From Symsagittifera roscoffensis (taxonomy: Eukaryota > Xenacoelomorpha > Acoela > Convolutidae), in the NCBI RefSeq assembly GCF_963678635.1, contig NC_087070.1:49827467-49891466 (forward strand): 64,000 bases of DNA, read 5' to 3'. The stretch's first letter is position 1. Every line of letters starts with the position of its first letter. The notes under the pieces are model-generated. The model was not told the origin of the DNA and did no database searches. It saw nothing but the letters and a program-made list of their open reading frames with translations. The translations under genes were made by a program, and so were the position numbers. This document shows positions 1-10,964 of the stretch, piece after piece.

Positions 1-3000
1 AAGCCTAATCCCGTCCATTCTTCGTCAAATCCTCCAGGCTTGGGAGTCGCGGCGTTACTTATTCGCCTTCTCGTCGCTTGATCCGTATATGCAAATCGTG
101 TGTATTGTAACACGGCGGCATTTCTCCCTACAAAGTATGGATCCATCGTTCCCACGAAATTCCCTACTCTCCTTTCATTGGCTTCGAATGCTCCCAATCT
201 AGGAGTCTGCACCACGGAGACTGCTCCGAGCAACATCCTTCTTATCAGAGGGAATTCAGGGATTGCCTCCAGCAGCTTCTCGTAATCACCCCAGTCCTTC
301 GTCTCTTCTCTCACTTTATGATATGCTGCAGTGAGACGAGGCACTCTGGTTATTTCACCATTCGTTTTATCATAGGGTCTCAGATTCCAAAGCTTCGGAA
401 ACACTTCGATGTGTCCTCCTTCTACTTCTCCCATGCGATCACGGAAGTGATCGTCAAAATTGATGACCGTCATCTCTGGCTCCGATATTTTCGTAAATAA
501 CAGATCCTCACTCATGAGCTTCCGCAATGTGTGCTGTTCACACCAGTTCAGTGTACTACTGTCCACTGCTGATATGAGGTTCAGTTGCAGCACCGACCTC
601 CTATATGCCTCCACCTTAACGTCAGGGAACGCAAACGCGACTGCTGGTCCATAGATCACTGTCACAAACTCCGTGACTCCTCTGATCAGCGCTAAGGGAT
701 CGGTTCTCATAGCCAAGCTCAGATCAGTTAACAGGGGCCTGCCTCCAACATGTCGACTAACATCTTCCTCTCTTTCAATAGTCTCGTCTTCTCCCGTTCC
801 AAAGCGATTGTGTTGTAAGAGATATTGGATAAGAGTGTGTCTCAGGTCTCTTATCTTATTCCACGAGTCCGTGGACTTCTTCATATCTAAGTTCCTCACT
901 CTCTCTCTCATCTGCTCTGGACAATGTGTCAGTTTCATCAGTCCTCCCAAGTTTCCGTGGGTAATCGCAATCAATGTCAGAAGTCTATCTAACCGCAGGT
1001 TCTGAATTCCTTCGGTGCACAGCATCGCCAGTCCTCTCACGAAACTCTCTGCTCCAAATGTCACGAACAAGGCTATTAGTTCCACTATTGACACTTCCAC
1101 TACTTCTTGGAGGAATTCTTTTATTAAGTAATGCGAGACTTTCGGGTAGACTTTTGCCAAGAAAGACGCGGTCCATCCGGCTCCCAACCCTTCCAACATG
1201 CTGTCTGTCCGTTCAAAGCCCTCCTGTCCCTTCACTTCCTGGGTCCAGAAGGTTTCCAGAGTAATCTGACACATTATGTTCACAAATTCAGCGGTCTTTT
1301 CTCCGGCATTTTCCGCCAGGTTCACCTCCTTCAACAAGTAGGCATGTATCCTTGTGATCATCACGGGGCCTTGCTCAAAAGCATCTGCACCCAATGCCGC
1401 TACTCTAGGATTCAGGTGTAGCCACTGGTTGGCTTCCGGCTTGGTTCTCAAAACCATCGCCTCCAAATGAGCTCTCGTCTCTAGTGAATTTTTCCTTCTC
1501 GTGTTTTCACCTGTCACTTCCATTGCTCGGAACCATAAGTCGTTGGACATCGCCGCGATCACTCGATGGTCGTCGTCTATTTCCGGTTTCAGTTTTAGCT
1601 GTCGACTGAAATTGGACAGTTCCAATTCCAGCACCTCGTCCAACACTAACATGTGTAGCGCATGGTCCTTGAATCTTCTCATCGCGTTTGAGATATCTGA
1701 CCACACTGCAGGTAGTTCAGCCTTGAGTGGCCTCAGGTTCTCCATCTCTATCATGCGATTCGGGGCTGATATGATCACGTCATATTTTCTTTCCGAAAGC
1801 AAGGTCACAATCGCATACACGAATTTTAGTCCATCCGGGAGATGTGCATACCCCGGAGACAACGCGAATACTATTCTCGCTGTCACTTTGGTGAACGACC
1901 CCTCCTTCGTCGCCTCCACCACTTCACCCATCGACTCAAGGATATCTTTTATCGCTGGCCACACAGCGTTCTCTGCCGTTGTAGGATCTCTGAGTCTGCT
2001 CAGAAAACCTCTACTGTGTAGATGGTCATTGATGCCAGCAAACACGATCGTAATTGGGTTCATGTCCGTCTGCCTTTGTACCCCTATAGCCAGAGATATC
2101 GATTGCAGTAGGTCCAGGTCGACCGCTGCCAACATTATGACGTCCGGCCAAAACAGAGACTTGGAGGTGTACACGAACTCTGAATTCGCTACTATCATAA
2201 TCTTGGCCTTCCTCATTTCTGCTTTGTCATAGGCGGCGAAGATGGTCTCATCTTTCTTTATCGCTTTCAATCCGCCGTATCTTTGGGCATCACCATCTTG
2301 ATTCACTAGTTTTAGGTATATTCTCTCCTTCACATGACCAGGAGGTGAGCTTACTTGCCTGAACATCTTCACATGTTGTCCGATCGGCGCCCTTGTCACT
2401 AGAAATCTTCCAGGTCTCTCTTCTCGATTCCCTTCGTCATGATTCAACCACACGTCTTGCAATGTTCTTGCGTTCACTGGTCCCATTGTGTTGTTAGAGG
2501 GCAGTCCCTCTCGGTCAGCAAATCTCAAGGCCGTCGTGGAGCTGAAATTTATGCTAGCGGCTATCAACCAGTCTACGCCAGTTATCGAGTACAATCTGCT
2601 GACGGACAGCGTCGCTAGATTCAGCATCCTCCTTCTTGCATCTTCGATGAAGCTTACCCTCTGGAGATCCAGCTTCATTGGCTCGTCTTTGTATACATGC
2701 CAGGGAGACGGTATGGGTCTTGACCACATCAACGAGCCTCTGCCCGGGCGTCTCTCCTCTCGACTGGTACTTGTCGTCTCCGATCTAGTGTCCGATCTAG
2801 ACGTGCCGGCTGTCTCTTCGATTGGGTTGACAGGTCCTATTCTTCTCCTAGGATGGATGGTCCTCCTCATCGGCGCTTCTCCCAATCGATCCTGTACGTC
2901 TGTCCTTTGACCTGGTTCGCTGGAGCTCTGTTGCCAGTAGTTCGTGACGGCCGGGACCGTACCCAAGCGTGTTTCCAGGCTAGGAGGCACAAAGGTGGTA

Positions 3001-3863
3001 ATCACCGCGTCACTCGCTGTTCTTTCTTCCTTCAGCACTCCTGTGTCAAAGAGTTCCGCCTCTAGTTCGTCCAACCGCTCTTGGAAGACTCGATTCAACC
3101 AAGCTTGTCCTTCGATACTGTCGAAGTGGATGCCGTCCGTGGTCAGTCTGGCCTGATCCATAGCTCTCAAGTCATGTTCGATGTCCATGAGGATCATTCT
3201 TCCGGCGTTCCGACTTGCGAGGTTCCTCAAGATGTTATTCCACCTGACGACTCCCTCGTTGTGCCTTCTTCCTGCTGCGGTCAAGCTTCTCGTGTTCATG
3301 GGCACAGTGCAAACGGCCAGTACCACGCAATTGAATTTCTGCCAGAGGGTAGTAAACAAACACACCATCATTGATTCCCATAGTGCTTCCTGCGCATCTG
3401 AACCTCTAGAGATGTCATTCGTCCCAACCAGGATCATCACATTGGGGATCCTCCCTTGATTCATCAGTTCCACCTTTCGATATAACTGGGCTGTCGTCGC
3501 GCCTCCAAAAGCCATCACAGTGGTGACCCACGAGGTCCTCAAATTCGACAGCACTCTGACCAAGCTGTCCCCCAGTATCAGATGAGATGTCCTGAGTGGT
3601 GGTTGCTGCAGGTTTACTGCCGGGCTCCAAGTCGCTCGATTGAAGCAAGCTCTCGGATCTGTCTCCGGAACTCCGGGTCCGGGATCGTTACTCGACTTGT
3701 CTCTGTCGGGAGCCGTGTCTCCGTTGTTTGACTCATTTATCGAGGCGTCAAGAGCTCCATCGGGGACTGCCCACGAGGAATATTCCTTGCAGGTATCTTT
3801 TTCTCCACGGCCGTTGTCAACGCCATCTGTTCCGATCGCTCTTTGTAGTCCTGCCTCAAGAGC
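1..3863 (-). CDS. SGNH/GDSL hydrolase-containing ORF2 protein of the minus-strand element, partial (no stop in window)
   Basis: I read this frame codon by codon from the in-frame stop at 3864-3866 to the window edge and found no stop, giving 1,287 open codons. The protein has SGNH block I (GDSLVRVL, about 3560-3585), block III (GTNDISRG, about 3402-3425) and block V (DGIHFD, about 3125-3142), so the catalytic Ser and the Asp-His pair are present. Further on it has a second SGNH-like segment with a G-x-N-D-H motif, as in the plus copy at 30500-30670. There is no ATG in the open frame before the GDSL block, so translation probably comes from a -1 shift out of the coiled-coil ORF (3737-3943), a non-AUG start, or a lost base. 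At 513-560 it passes without a stop through the place where the plus-strand copy has a TAG. The role is unknown; SGNH folds are typically esterases or lipases. Confidence 0.85.
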
Positions 3864-3943
3864 TCAATTTCTTGACCCTGCTTTTTGTTGCAGTCTTCGA
3901 ACAATTTTCTCCACATGTCCCGATCGTCCTCCATCTTGAGCAT
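3737..3943 (-). pseudogene. Coiled-coil ORF, C-terminal piece (minus-strand element)
   Basis: A charged, helical 68-residue stretch rich in Lys, Glu and Arg continues the coiled-coil protein that starts at 4482, but in the next frame (one-base-deletion type shift). It corresponds to the heptad-rich middle and tail of the plus-strand protein at 27986-29065. It ends inside the open frame of the SGNH ORF and overlaps it by about 127 nt in the -1 relation. The plus-strand copy has nearly the same overlap (130 nt). Confidence 0.6.
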
Positions 3944-4482
3944 GCTTTCAGCTCCTTCTTCGTACTTTCCAGTTCATCCTTCTTCTCATCCAGATCTTGC
4001 ATGGTTTGGTTCGTCTGAACCTTCTGTCCTACTTTCGCCCTCTTTGGTGGCACAGCTGCTCTCAGTGGTGAACCAGACGAGGCAGCCTCGCTGTTCATCT
4101 CCTGATGCATTCTCGTCAGCCCAGGTTTGGGCTTGGAGGGCATAGGCATCTCATCTGGTTGGTAAGTCCTAGAACTTCCCAATCCAGGCTCATTCGCCAA
4201 GTCACTCCCTGAGAGAGCCCCGTTTCTCCACTTCATCACTCTCATGTTCGGGCGGTCTAGTACTCCCCTCTCTCCATATGCTGCCATCAACAGGACTTCC
4301 GTGGGGCGGTCCCCACCGTTGTCATGCCCCAAGATGTTGATCAGGGCGGTCAGCAACATGACTACCTCTGGGTCCTCCAGAGCGAAGTCTCGATCGATCA
4401 GCCGACGATAGATCGCATCCACCATCGGTCCCACATATGCCTCTGCCAGGTCCATCAATTCATCCACGTTGAAGTTATCCAT
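3856..4482 (-). pseudogene. Coiled-coil ORF, N-terminal piece (minus-strand element)
   Basis: This 208-residue reading frame starts at an ATG (4482). Its N-terminal 80 residues match the plus-strand protein at 27986 in pattern: an acidic helical start, then a T-E-x-x-L-M-x-x-Y block, then a D-L-A-x-x-P-G-L block. A Ser/Pro-rich linker and a basic K-R-A-K patch follow, then the start of a coiled coil. The last about 40 residues are out of frame relative to the family; the true continuation is at 3737-3943. Function unknown. Its position directly after pol, behind a 413-bp spacer, is the usual place of an env-like gene, but I see no signal peptide, membrane anchor or furin site. Confidence 0.7.
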
Positions 4483-4895
4483 TCTATTCTTTCAAGTTCG
4501 AATCGGTTTTGATTCAAAGATTTGACTGAAGTGAGTAATTAAACGATCAATCAGGATCTACAAAAGAGGTCACGAATATCACACTTGTCAGTTTCATCTT
4601 AACATATATCGCTAAAAATGCTAAAAGTTGTTTAAAAATAGTCCAGATAAAAAGACTTTGATCCTAAAATTTATTAAAATCAATCGGTCTCTAAAATTTT
4701 GGAACTCGACCTAAGAGTGGACAGTCCAAACTTTGGATCTATTCCTAAGATCGTTATTCAGTTGTTCATGGTCACTAACCCCTTCTTACCCAGGATCTTA
4801 ATAACATAACATATAACATAACACAACACACATCTCACATATATCACACATTACATACAACTTAGTCGTTAGCCTAACACCCTCTCGCACGTCAC
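4483..4895 (-). other. Spacer between pol and the second gene of the minus-strand element
   Basis: This 413-bp AT-rich stretch has no ORF. On the minus strand a pyrimidine-rich acceptor-like site ending in CAG lies near 4526, about 45 nt upstream of the coiled-coil ORF. The plus-strand element has the same layout, with an acceptor-like TTTTCAG at 27761-27768. It could serve a spliced subgenomic mRNA; this is inference. Confidence 0.4.
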
Positions 4896-5870
4896 TCAGC
4901 CTATACTTAAATAATATTTCTTATGTAAATATTTCTGTATATTAGTATCAGAGAAAATCACGTGTACAAGCGCGTACAGTTCCCGAGGATGCAGTCGTCC
5001 TCTGTTTGGATCGTACACTGGAAGCGAGAGCTCCTTCACGTCCATTTCCACGAGGAAGTCCCTCAGCCTCGTCAAGGACAAGACTAGGTTCTCTGGGTCC
5101 ACGTGCTGCTTCTCCGTCGCCCTCGTCACCAAGGAGCATAGGTATTTTCCCGGTATCTGTGACGCCGCCGGAGGTAAGGCTGCTACGCCCCCTACTCCTG
5201 GTCGTTGCTTCCACAGGAACTCTATGTTTTTATATTCTCTCTTAAAATCTGCCGCTAACGCTGTCCTAAAACTCATGTCTGCCGTGATTGCTATCGCACA
5301 TGTTCTATTTGTGAGTATGAAATCACTGTCTGTTAGTATTATGTTGCTTGAATATTCATTTGGTAAGTTAAAATATGACTCAACTACCCTCCCTATGTCA
5401 GGTTTCTTAGGTTCTTTGCCTGTTTCTGCTTCTAAGTCTCCTGTTTCTCTTGCTACTCTTAATTTTTTTATTATCAAGTTTTCAGTGTGGGTAAGTCCTA
5501 CCCCCACTCCCCGGACAAAAATATCCATCGACGTCCCCGTCGATCGCATAGCGGGTATCAAGTCGAGATTAGAAGCTGGAATGAGTAGTCGTCCTTCCTG
5601 GGCAGCCCAGGAAGGATCATCTCGTTCGGTCTTGATGTATTTCATGCTTTCACGATCTACGTCTTGAATCGTGACGCTGGTCTCCTCAGGATCCGAGGTC
5701 GTTTCATTCAGCCACTCTAAGACACGGAGGTTCGTCAAGTTTTGTTCATATGACTGCTGTTGCTCGTCGTCGAATTCTACCTCGGGTTTCGACCAGTCGT
5801 CAACCCACTCATCGTCGTGATCATCGACTATGTCAATGTCTTGTGACACAGTTATTTCCTCTAGACTCAC
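4896..5870 (-). pseudogene. Pol C-terminal extension with macro-domain-like fold (minus-strand element)
   Basis: This 324-residue frame corresponds to the end of the plus-strand Pol protein (27478 side). An acidic linker is followed by a highly conserved segment (F-V-R-G-V-G-V-G-L-T-H-T-E-N) and then a globular region of about 140 residues. That region has the order of a macro domain of the ADP-ribose deacylase (OARD1/TARG1) kind: a D-F-I-L-T-N start, a central I-A-I-T-A-D-M-S strand and loop, P-G-K-Y-L-C-x-L-V-T-R, a helix, then L-S-L-P-V-Y-D-P-N-R-G and a final helix-strand. The residues expected for catalysis in that family are not obvious, so it may only bind a ligand or have lost activity. 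It is separated from the integrase part (5919-6404) by a frame break. Confidence 0.65.
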
Positions 5871-5918
5871 TACTTCCTCCTTATCTTCTTCAGATCTATC
5901 CTATCCACTACAAAGTCG

Positions 5919-6404
5919 TCACCGTAAAGATTGTATTATCTTCTTGGTCTTGTCCCGTCCTTCTGACGAGTCTGTATCGTGAACGGAAGATCCGGTTCCA
6001 AAATTCTTGGGAATCTCTATCTGTTCGGGATCCTGCCAATCTTCCTCTGCGTAGGGTAAGGTTTCATCGTCCGCTTCGATCTCCTCGTTTGGATCCAGGT
6101 CCAGCGGTGTGTCCGTTCCTTCCTCCACGACTTCGTTTCCATCGTTCTTCTCCCTGGTGCCCTTCTCGTTGACCTCACAAGCAGGATCCATCATGAGATA
6201 ATCCCCTTCTTCCATGTCCGCAGGTATACACCATTCTTCTGTCGATGGATTGTGTGGCTTGATGTTCTCGTAGTGGGCGGCTCGGCCAGTACTCAGTCTA
6301 TAAAAGCGTCCCTCCTGGTGCACCTCTGTAATCATGAAGGGTCCCCTCCATTTTTTAGGAGCTTTTTCGTCCCTTTCGGTGGTATAACGTTCTGAAATAC
6401 CCAT
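5919..6404 (-). pseudogene. Integrase C-terminal (GPY/F-like) region and acidic linker (minus-strand element)
   Basis: The frame begins out of register and enters the integrase C-terminal K-K-W-R-G-P-F module at about 6350, followed by the strand pattern G-R-F-Y-R-L-S-T-G-R-A-A-H-Y-E-N typical of Gypsy integrase tails. A strongly acidic linker then leads to the macro-like extension. The break from the upstream integrase ORF can be explained by two short homopolymers: CCCC at 6412-6415 and TTTTTT at 6351-6356 on the plus strand each appear one base shorter than the protein alignment to the plus copy requires. Confidence 0.75.
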
Positions 6405-8502
6405 ACGTAGTCCCCACCAAGTAAGCCTTTGTACCAGCTGCTTTCTTGTCGAATCTTTTCCTTTGCCTTGCCTGTGCTTGCTGAGTATTTTGTCTACACA
6501 AATCGTTCAACTCCTGTTGGCGTCTGATCACATCCCTCACGTAGACCTGTGGGGACGTTTTCTTTCCCTCATACTCTGGGTAGAAGAAGGTTAAGGGTAA
6601 AGACTTTTCGTGTCCAGTTAGCATCATGTGTGGACTGACTCCGGTGGTGGAGTGTTGCGTGCTGTTGTATGCTACCATCACCTGTGGAAGGTATCTGTCC
6701 CAATCGGTCATGTACCTGGAACAATATACTCTCAACATCGACACTAACGTCCTATTCTGTCTTTCCACTAAGCCATTCGTCTGAGGGTGGTATGTCGTGG
6801 AGTGAGCTTGAGCGACCTGTGAGCGTCTCATGAGGTCTTTCGTAAGATCTCCTACGAAAGCTTTTCCATTATCCGATTGAAACGTCATCGGACAGCCATG
6901 TCTCGCTATCCACGTATTGATCAGGTGGTCGCATGTCTCCTCCGCCGAGGCAGTTATGCAGGGCACGGCCTCTGCATACTTCGTAAAATGATCTATCATG
7001 ACCAACACCTGATTATAACCACTGTCTGTCATGCATATTTTCTGGTGATCTATCTGCACCACCTCATTGAATTCAGACGACTCGATCGATTGTAATGGAA
7101 ATCGCAACTTCCCTGGATCCTTGACTTGTTGGCATGACAGACATGCTGTTACCCACTTCTTGCATGCCTTTTTCATTCCAGGCCATTCAAAGCGCTTCAG
7201 GATCCTCTGATATACTTTGTCGATCCCCTGATGGCCCATCTGATCATGTGACCTGAATAATAGTTCTGTCTGATAGAGTTTCGTTAACACTATCGCGTTA
7301 TACTTGTATAGGACTCTGTCTTCCTCTCTTCTTTTGCAAGCCACAATCCCGTCCTTGTTCAAATATAACCTCCCTTCCTTCTGCATGAAGTACTGTCTCA
7401 GGATGCGATAACTATCTTCCTCAAGGTCCCCTTTATCTGGAGAACCATTCTCGATCCACCTTTTCAGGTTGCTTGTCATGCGATCATTTCTCTGCGCCCT
7501 TAGAAGATCCGAGAGCCTGTATCTCGCCTTCAAGTACGTCTTCATGACCCTCATCTGACTATTCAGCTCATTAGGCTGGTGTGTGTCATCTTCCATCTTA
7601 ACGCACCAAATCTTCGCCAACGGCTGTGTTTCTTGTTTAAACGGCTGAAGATCAGTCCTGACTGCCTCTTTCTGCGGCAACAGACTTATCGAACGTTTCG
7701 ATACCGCTATTGTCTCCAAGTCATCCGCTGCGTTGTCAAAGACTCTTTCGCTTGGTATAAGGTAGCGATCGCTGTCAGGATCCTGGTACACCTCTCTGTC
7801 CAGATCCCTTGCCCGAGTTTCCACTAGTAGTGTGTGGATCGCTAGTTCGGACAAATCTGATCCCGAGCTCGAGTTCCTGTCTGAATAGGTGTCCATTCCT
7901 GAGTTCCGGGAATTGTCATCCGTTGAAGAGTTTGTGCTGAAGACTGCACGCTCCTCCAGATCATGTCTGTGCCTTCTTCGCATCCATCTGAACTCCCCGG
8001 ACAAAACCTTGTTCTCTAGGTCCTGTTTCTCATCAGGCATTTTTTCGTCTATTTCAGACTCCCCGGACAAATTTTCTTGTTCCGGGCGTTGATCTTGTGC
8101 TCGCTGGTTCTTCTCATCATACGTCTCCCCCGACAAATAGTCTTGCAGCAGATTTTGTTCTAACTTTTCACCTTCCTTATCTTGGTCCACAAAGGTGACG
8201 GTTTTCTTTCGCTTGCTGCTCCCCTGTTCTTTCTGTCCGTAAGAAGTACTGGTTAAACTCTCGTGGGGTATTGAGGATACTAGTTGCTGAACTATTGTCC
8301 TACAATCCCTCTCGTTCTCTGCGTGCTGTCGTCTAGACGGCATGATCTTCACCTTCTCCCTGACTGTTAGCGATGCCACTGCTGCTGTCCAATCGGGGTC
8401 ATCTCTGGTCAGTTCTCTTTCTAACAATCCACCCAGCATCCGCATCACTTGCGGTGTGACCTGCACCGTTTTATCCAATAATGAGAGACTGTTTATGTTC
8501 AT
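6355..8502 (-). pseudogene. Integrase with upstream linker (minus-strand element)
   Basis: 715 residues. The first about 300 form a charged linker with three copies of the tetrapeptide LSGE, each encoded by the same or nearly the same 12-mer. A zinc-binding HHCC module follows (H-D-Q-M-G-H-Q-G-I-D-K-V, then C-L-S-C-Q-Q-V-K), then the DDE integrase core: V-Q-I-D-H, F-Q-S-D-N-G-K-A-F and the Glu in N-G-L-V-E-R-Q-N-R. All three acidic catalytic residues are present. The C-terminal end is lost to a frame break near 6412. Integrase would join the element's cDNA ends to host DNA in the nucleus. The gene is not intact as read, but the core domain is. Confidence 0.85.
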
Positions 8503-9395
8503 GCGAGAGAGTTCTTGCTGGACAGATTCGAGCGCAGCAACAGATCCAAGGGGCCCGGGTCCTCCTTGGATAGGATCTTTATCTCGGCTGCTTTCTCCAC
8601 CGGTAACTCAGGATGCCCCGGAATTGGATGTCCAGACTTATCCAACCATCTCGTTAAGGGAAGCGCTTCATATGTTTCTTTTTCCAGAAACGAGAATCCC
8701 TCATTTATTTCCGCCTGATTGGCCTGCTTCTGCTCCAATCTTTCATAGAACTCAGTTTTCTTGCGGAGGCTGTCAGCATTCTGGTGTTTATCACGCATCC
8801 TATGTTCGATTATCATATGGTAGCCATCCAATCTTATTAACCATCTACCAATATAACTCTGATCCATCGAGTAGGTTTTCAACCAGGATAACGCTCTGTT
8901 GTCCACGCGTAACTTGAAGGGAGCGCTCCCCAAGTATGCACGGTACTTTTCCACGAAAGTGACTACTGCAAACATTTCTGCTTTTGGTGCGCCATACTTC
9001 ATCTCCGTGTCACTCAAGACCTTGCTGCCGTATGCAATGGGACGGAGAACCGTTCTTCCGTTCCACTCTTGCTCTTGATGCAATATTCCTGAGATGGCTA
9101 CTACCGATGCGTCTGTGTCAAGAACATACATGCCCTTTTCTGTAGGCATGCCTAGCACTGGCGCTTCGCACAATTCCCGCCTTATGTTCTCGAAAGCAAC
9201 CTGTGCCTCATCGTTCCATTCGAACTTTTTCCCCTTGTTGCGCATCAGCTTCTGCATCGGATACACTTTGTCCGCATATCCTTTTATGAATTCCCGGTAG
9301 TAATTGGCAAACCCTAGGAAGCTCATTAGCTGTGTGTCCGTTGTCGGAGCCTTCCATGTCAACACAGCCTCTACTGCTTCCGGATCTGGCCTCAC
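8499..9395 (-). pseudogene. RT connection and RNase H domain (minus-strand element)
   Basis: Contains the end of the RT thumb (L-G-F-A-N-Y-Y-R-E-F-I) and an RNase H domain of the Gypsy type (V-L-D-T-D-A-S near 9110, G-S-K-V-L-S-D-T-E, the E of K-A-E-M-F-A-V, and V-D-N-R-A-L-S-W-L). The break from the upstream RT is a genuine net deletion of 13 nt relative to the plus copy, just after G-R-M-V near 9392. The downstream break at 8499-8502 overlaps the next frame by four bases. Confidence 0.85.
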
Positions 9396-9907
9396 ACCAT
9401 TCTTCCCAGGTACTTGATCGAATCCCTAAGGATTTCACATTTTGATGGTTTGCATTTCAAGCCTGCTCTTTTCATACATCCAAAGACCTCATCGAGTCGA
9501 TCAATGTGGTCTTCCAGGGTCGGTGTCGCTATGACTACGTCATCCACGTAACACATCACGAGATTCCCGTACTTATTGGTCACTCTGGTCAAAGCCTGAG
9601 CCATCAGTCTTTGAAAAGTGGCCGTTGCATTGCACAAGCCGATGGGCATCCTCTTCCACTGGTACAAACCCAATTCGCACGCGAATCCGGTTTTCTCTCT
9701 ATCCTTCTTCCGCAGAGGGACCTGCCAGAAGGCAGAACCCAAGTCCAATGTGGTGAAGAACTTGGCATCACCAAGCTTAGAGAGGCTCTCGTCTATCCGC
9801 GGTATCGGGTACGCATCTTTAATTGTTACTGCGTTCAAGTAACGAAAGTCGCAGCAAAATCTAAGCTGCCCCCTTTCTTTTTCGCCATAACCACCCCGCA
9901 AGCCCAC
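9392..9907 (-). pseudogene. Reverse transcriptase catalytic region (minus-strand element)
   Basis: The RT fingers and palm are readable: F-C-C-D-F-R-Y-L-N, T-L-D-L-G-S-A-F-W-Q-V, the P-I-G-L-C-N-A-T motif (P-F-G-L-C in the plus copy) and the catalytic Y-V-D-D box near 9540, followed by L-D-E-V-F and K-C-E-I-L. The frame entering this block is one base off the preceding segment (9835-10122) at CCCCC 9869-9873, which reads one base short of the protein alignment to the plus copy. Confidence 0.88.
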
Positions 9908-10122
9908 GGCGATTTCGAGGGTTCTATCATGTCGTATTCAAGCAGCATTTCGATTTCCACTCGGCACGCTTCCGACTTGTGTGGCGTCATCCGTCTCGCG
10001 CCTTCTCTGTGCGGAACGGCACCTTCCTCTAGTTCGATTTCGTGTTCGACGAAGTTACAGCAACCGATATCCGCCTTATGTTTTGAAAATATATCTGCGT
10101 TCCAATTTAAGAGGTCCCGCAA
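9835..10122 (-). pseudogene. Protease-RT junction (minus-strand element)
   Basis: Encodes the segment just before RT (K-A-D-I-G-C-C-N-F-V-E-H-E-I, then H-R-E-G-A-R-R-M-T-P-H, then S-P-W-A-C-G-V-V-M-A-K-K-K), which is almost the same in the plus copy at 22570-22775. It is joined by one-base shifts to the blocks on both sides: AAA at 10121-10123 upstream and CCCCC at 9869-9873 downstream. Confidence 0.8.
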
Positions 10123-10964
10123 ATTTCGAAATCTCCCTCACCTATTTTCCCTTTTAAATGTTCTATTTCTGGCAAAACTGGTTTGTCAGATTCTTGTTCA
10201 TATGACGAGGGGCGTTCCGGAAAATTCGAGCAGCTCGATAAGCCTTCGTCCGTTTCGGATTTCATTGAAAACAATTTATGATTAGATTTTATTTCATTAA
10301 TCCTCTTTAAAATTTTATATTTATTTGCATGAAAAGGACAGTCTTTTACACTGTGTTTCTTCAAGTTTTGTGTCTCCTCATAGTCGGTCCTCATCGGCAA
10401 AGCGTAACCAAGCTTCTTTCCACGCTGGATTGAAACCGTGGTATCCAGTGTGTTCAATAACACACTGACATACAGTCCGTTTCGCGTTACCGAGAAGCTC
10501 CGGCCCAAAATCACCGAACTCTGACTATTTGGATTTGGTACTAAACAAACCTGTTTACTATCGCTTAACGAAATTAAATTTCTCATTCTAAAAGTTGCCA
10601 CCACAGCTTGTCCTGGCTGTAGCTTCACGTTCCTATCTAAAAAATTTGGTACCTTGTTTTCGTCTGTTATTATCCTATTAATTGATTTCTTAACATACTT
10701 CCGATCCGGGTTCCTAATCTTTATAAGACCGTTGTTCAAGTCGATCATCACGTCGAAATTCCTGACGAAGTCTCTGCCCAAGATAAATTGGTCGGGTCGT
10801 CCAAATTTTCTACCACCAGGAAGCTCATCCAAAGATCCCGTCCTCCCATGTGGAGAACCGTTATTGGTGTTCTTCCGGCTACGTAAATCGCTCCTCGATT
10901 GGCGGCGGCCAGTCGGAGATTCGTTGGAATTAGGTCTTCCCTCGTGAAGCCCATTCTTTCCCAA
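10107..10964 (-). pseudogene. C-terminal half of protease and pol N-terminal region (minus-strand element)
   Basis: Contains the second conserved retropepsin motif (F-I-L-G-R-D-F, near 10770-10790) and the following region, which includes the conserved patch S-S-C-S-N-F-P-E-R-P. The first protease motif (DTGA) is in the preceding frame (10748-12313), so protease is split by a one-base break near 10790-10830. In the plus copy protease is also split, but about 14 codons further upstream, so the two breaks are independent events or artefacts. Confidence 0.8.

Noticed and set aside
1501-2232. A 243-codon plus-strand open frame
   Set aside because: It is the complement of the open SGNH ORF on the minus strand, which has recognised motifs and homology to 29062-33681; the plus-strand frame has none.
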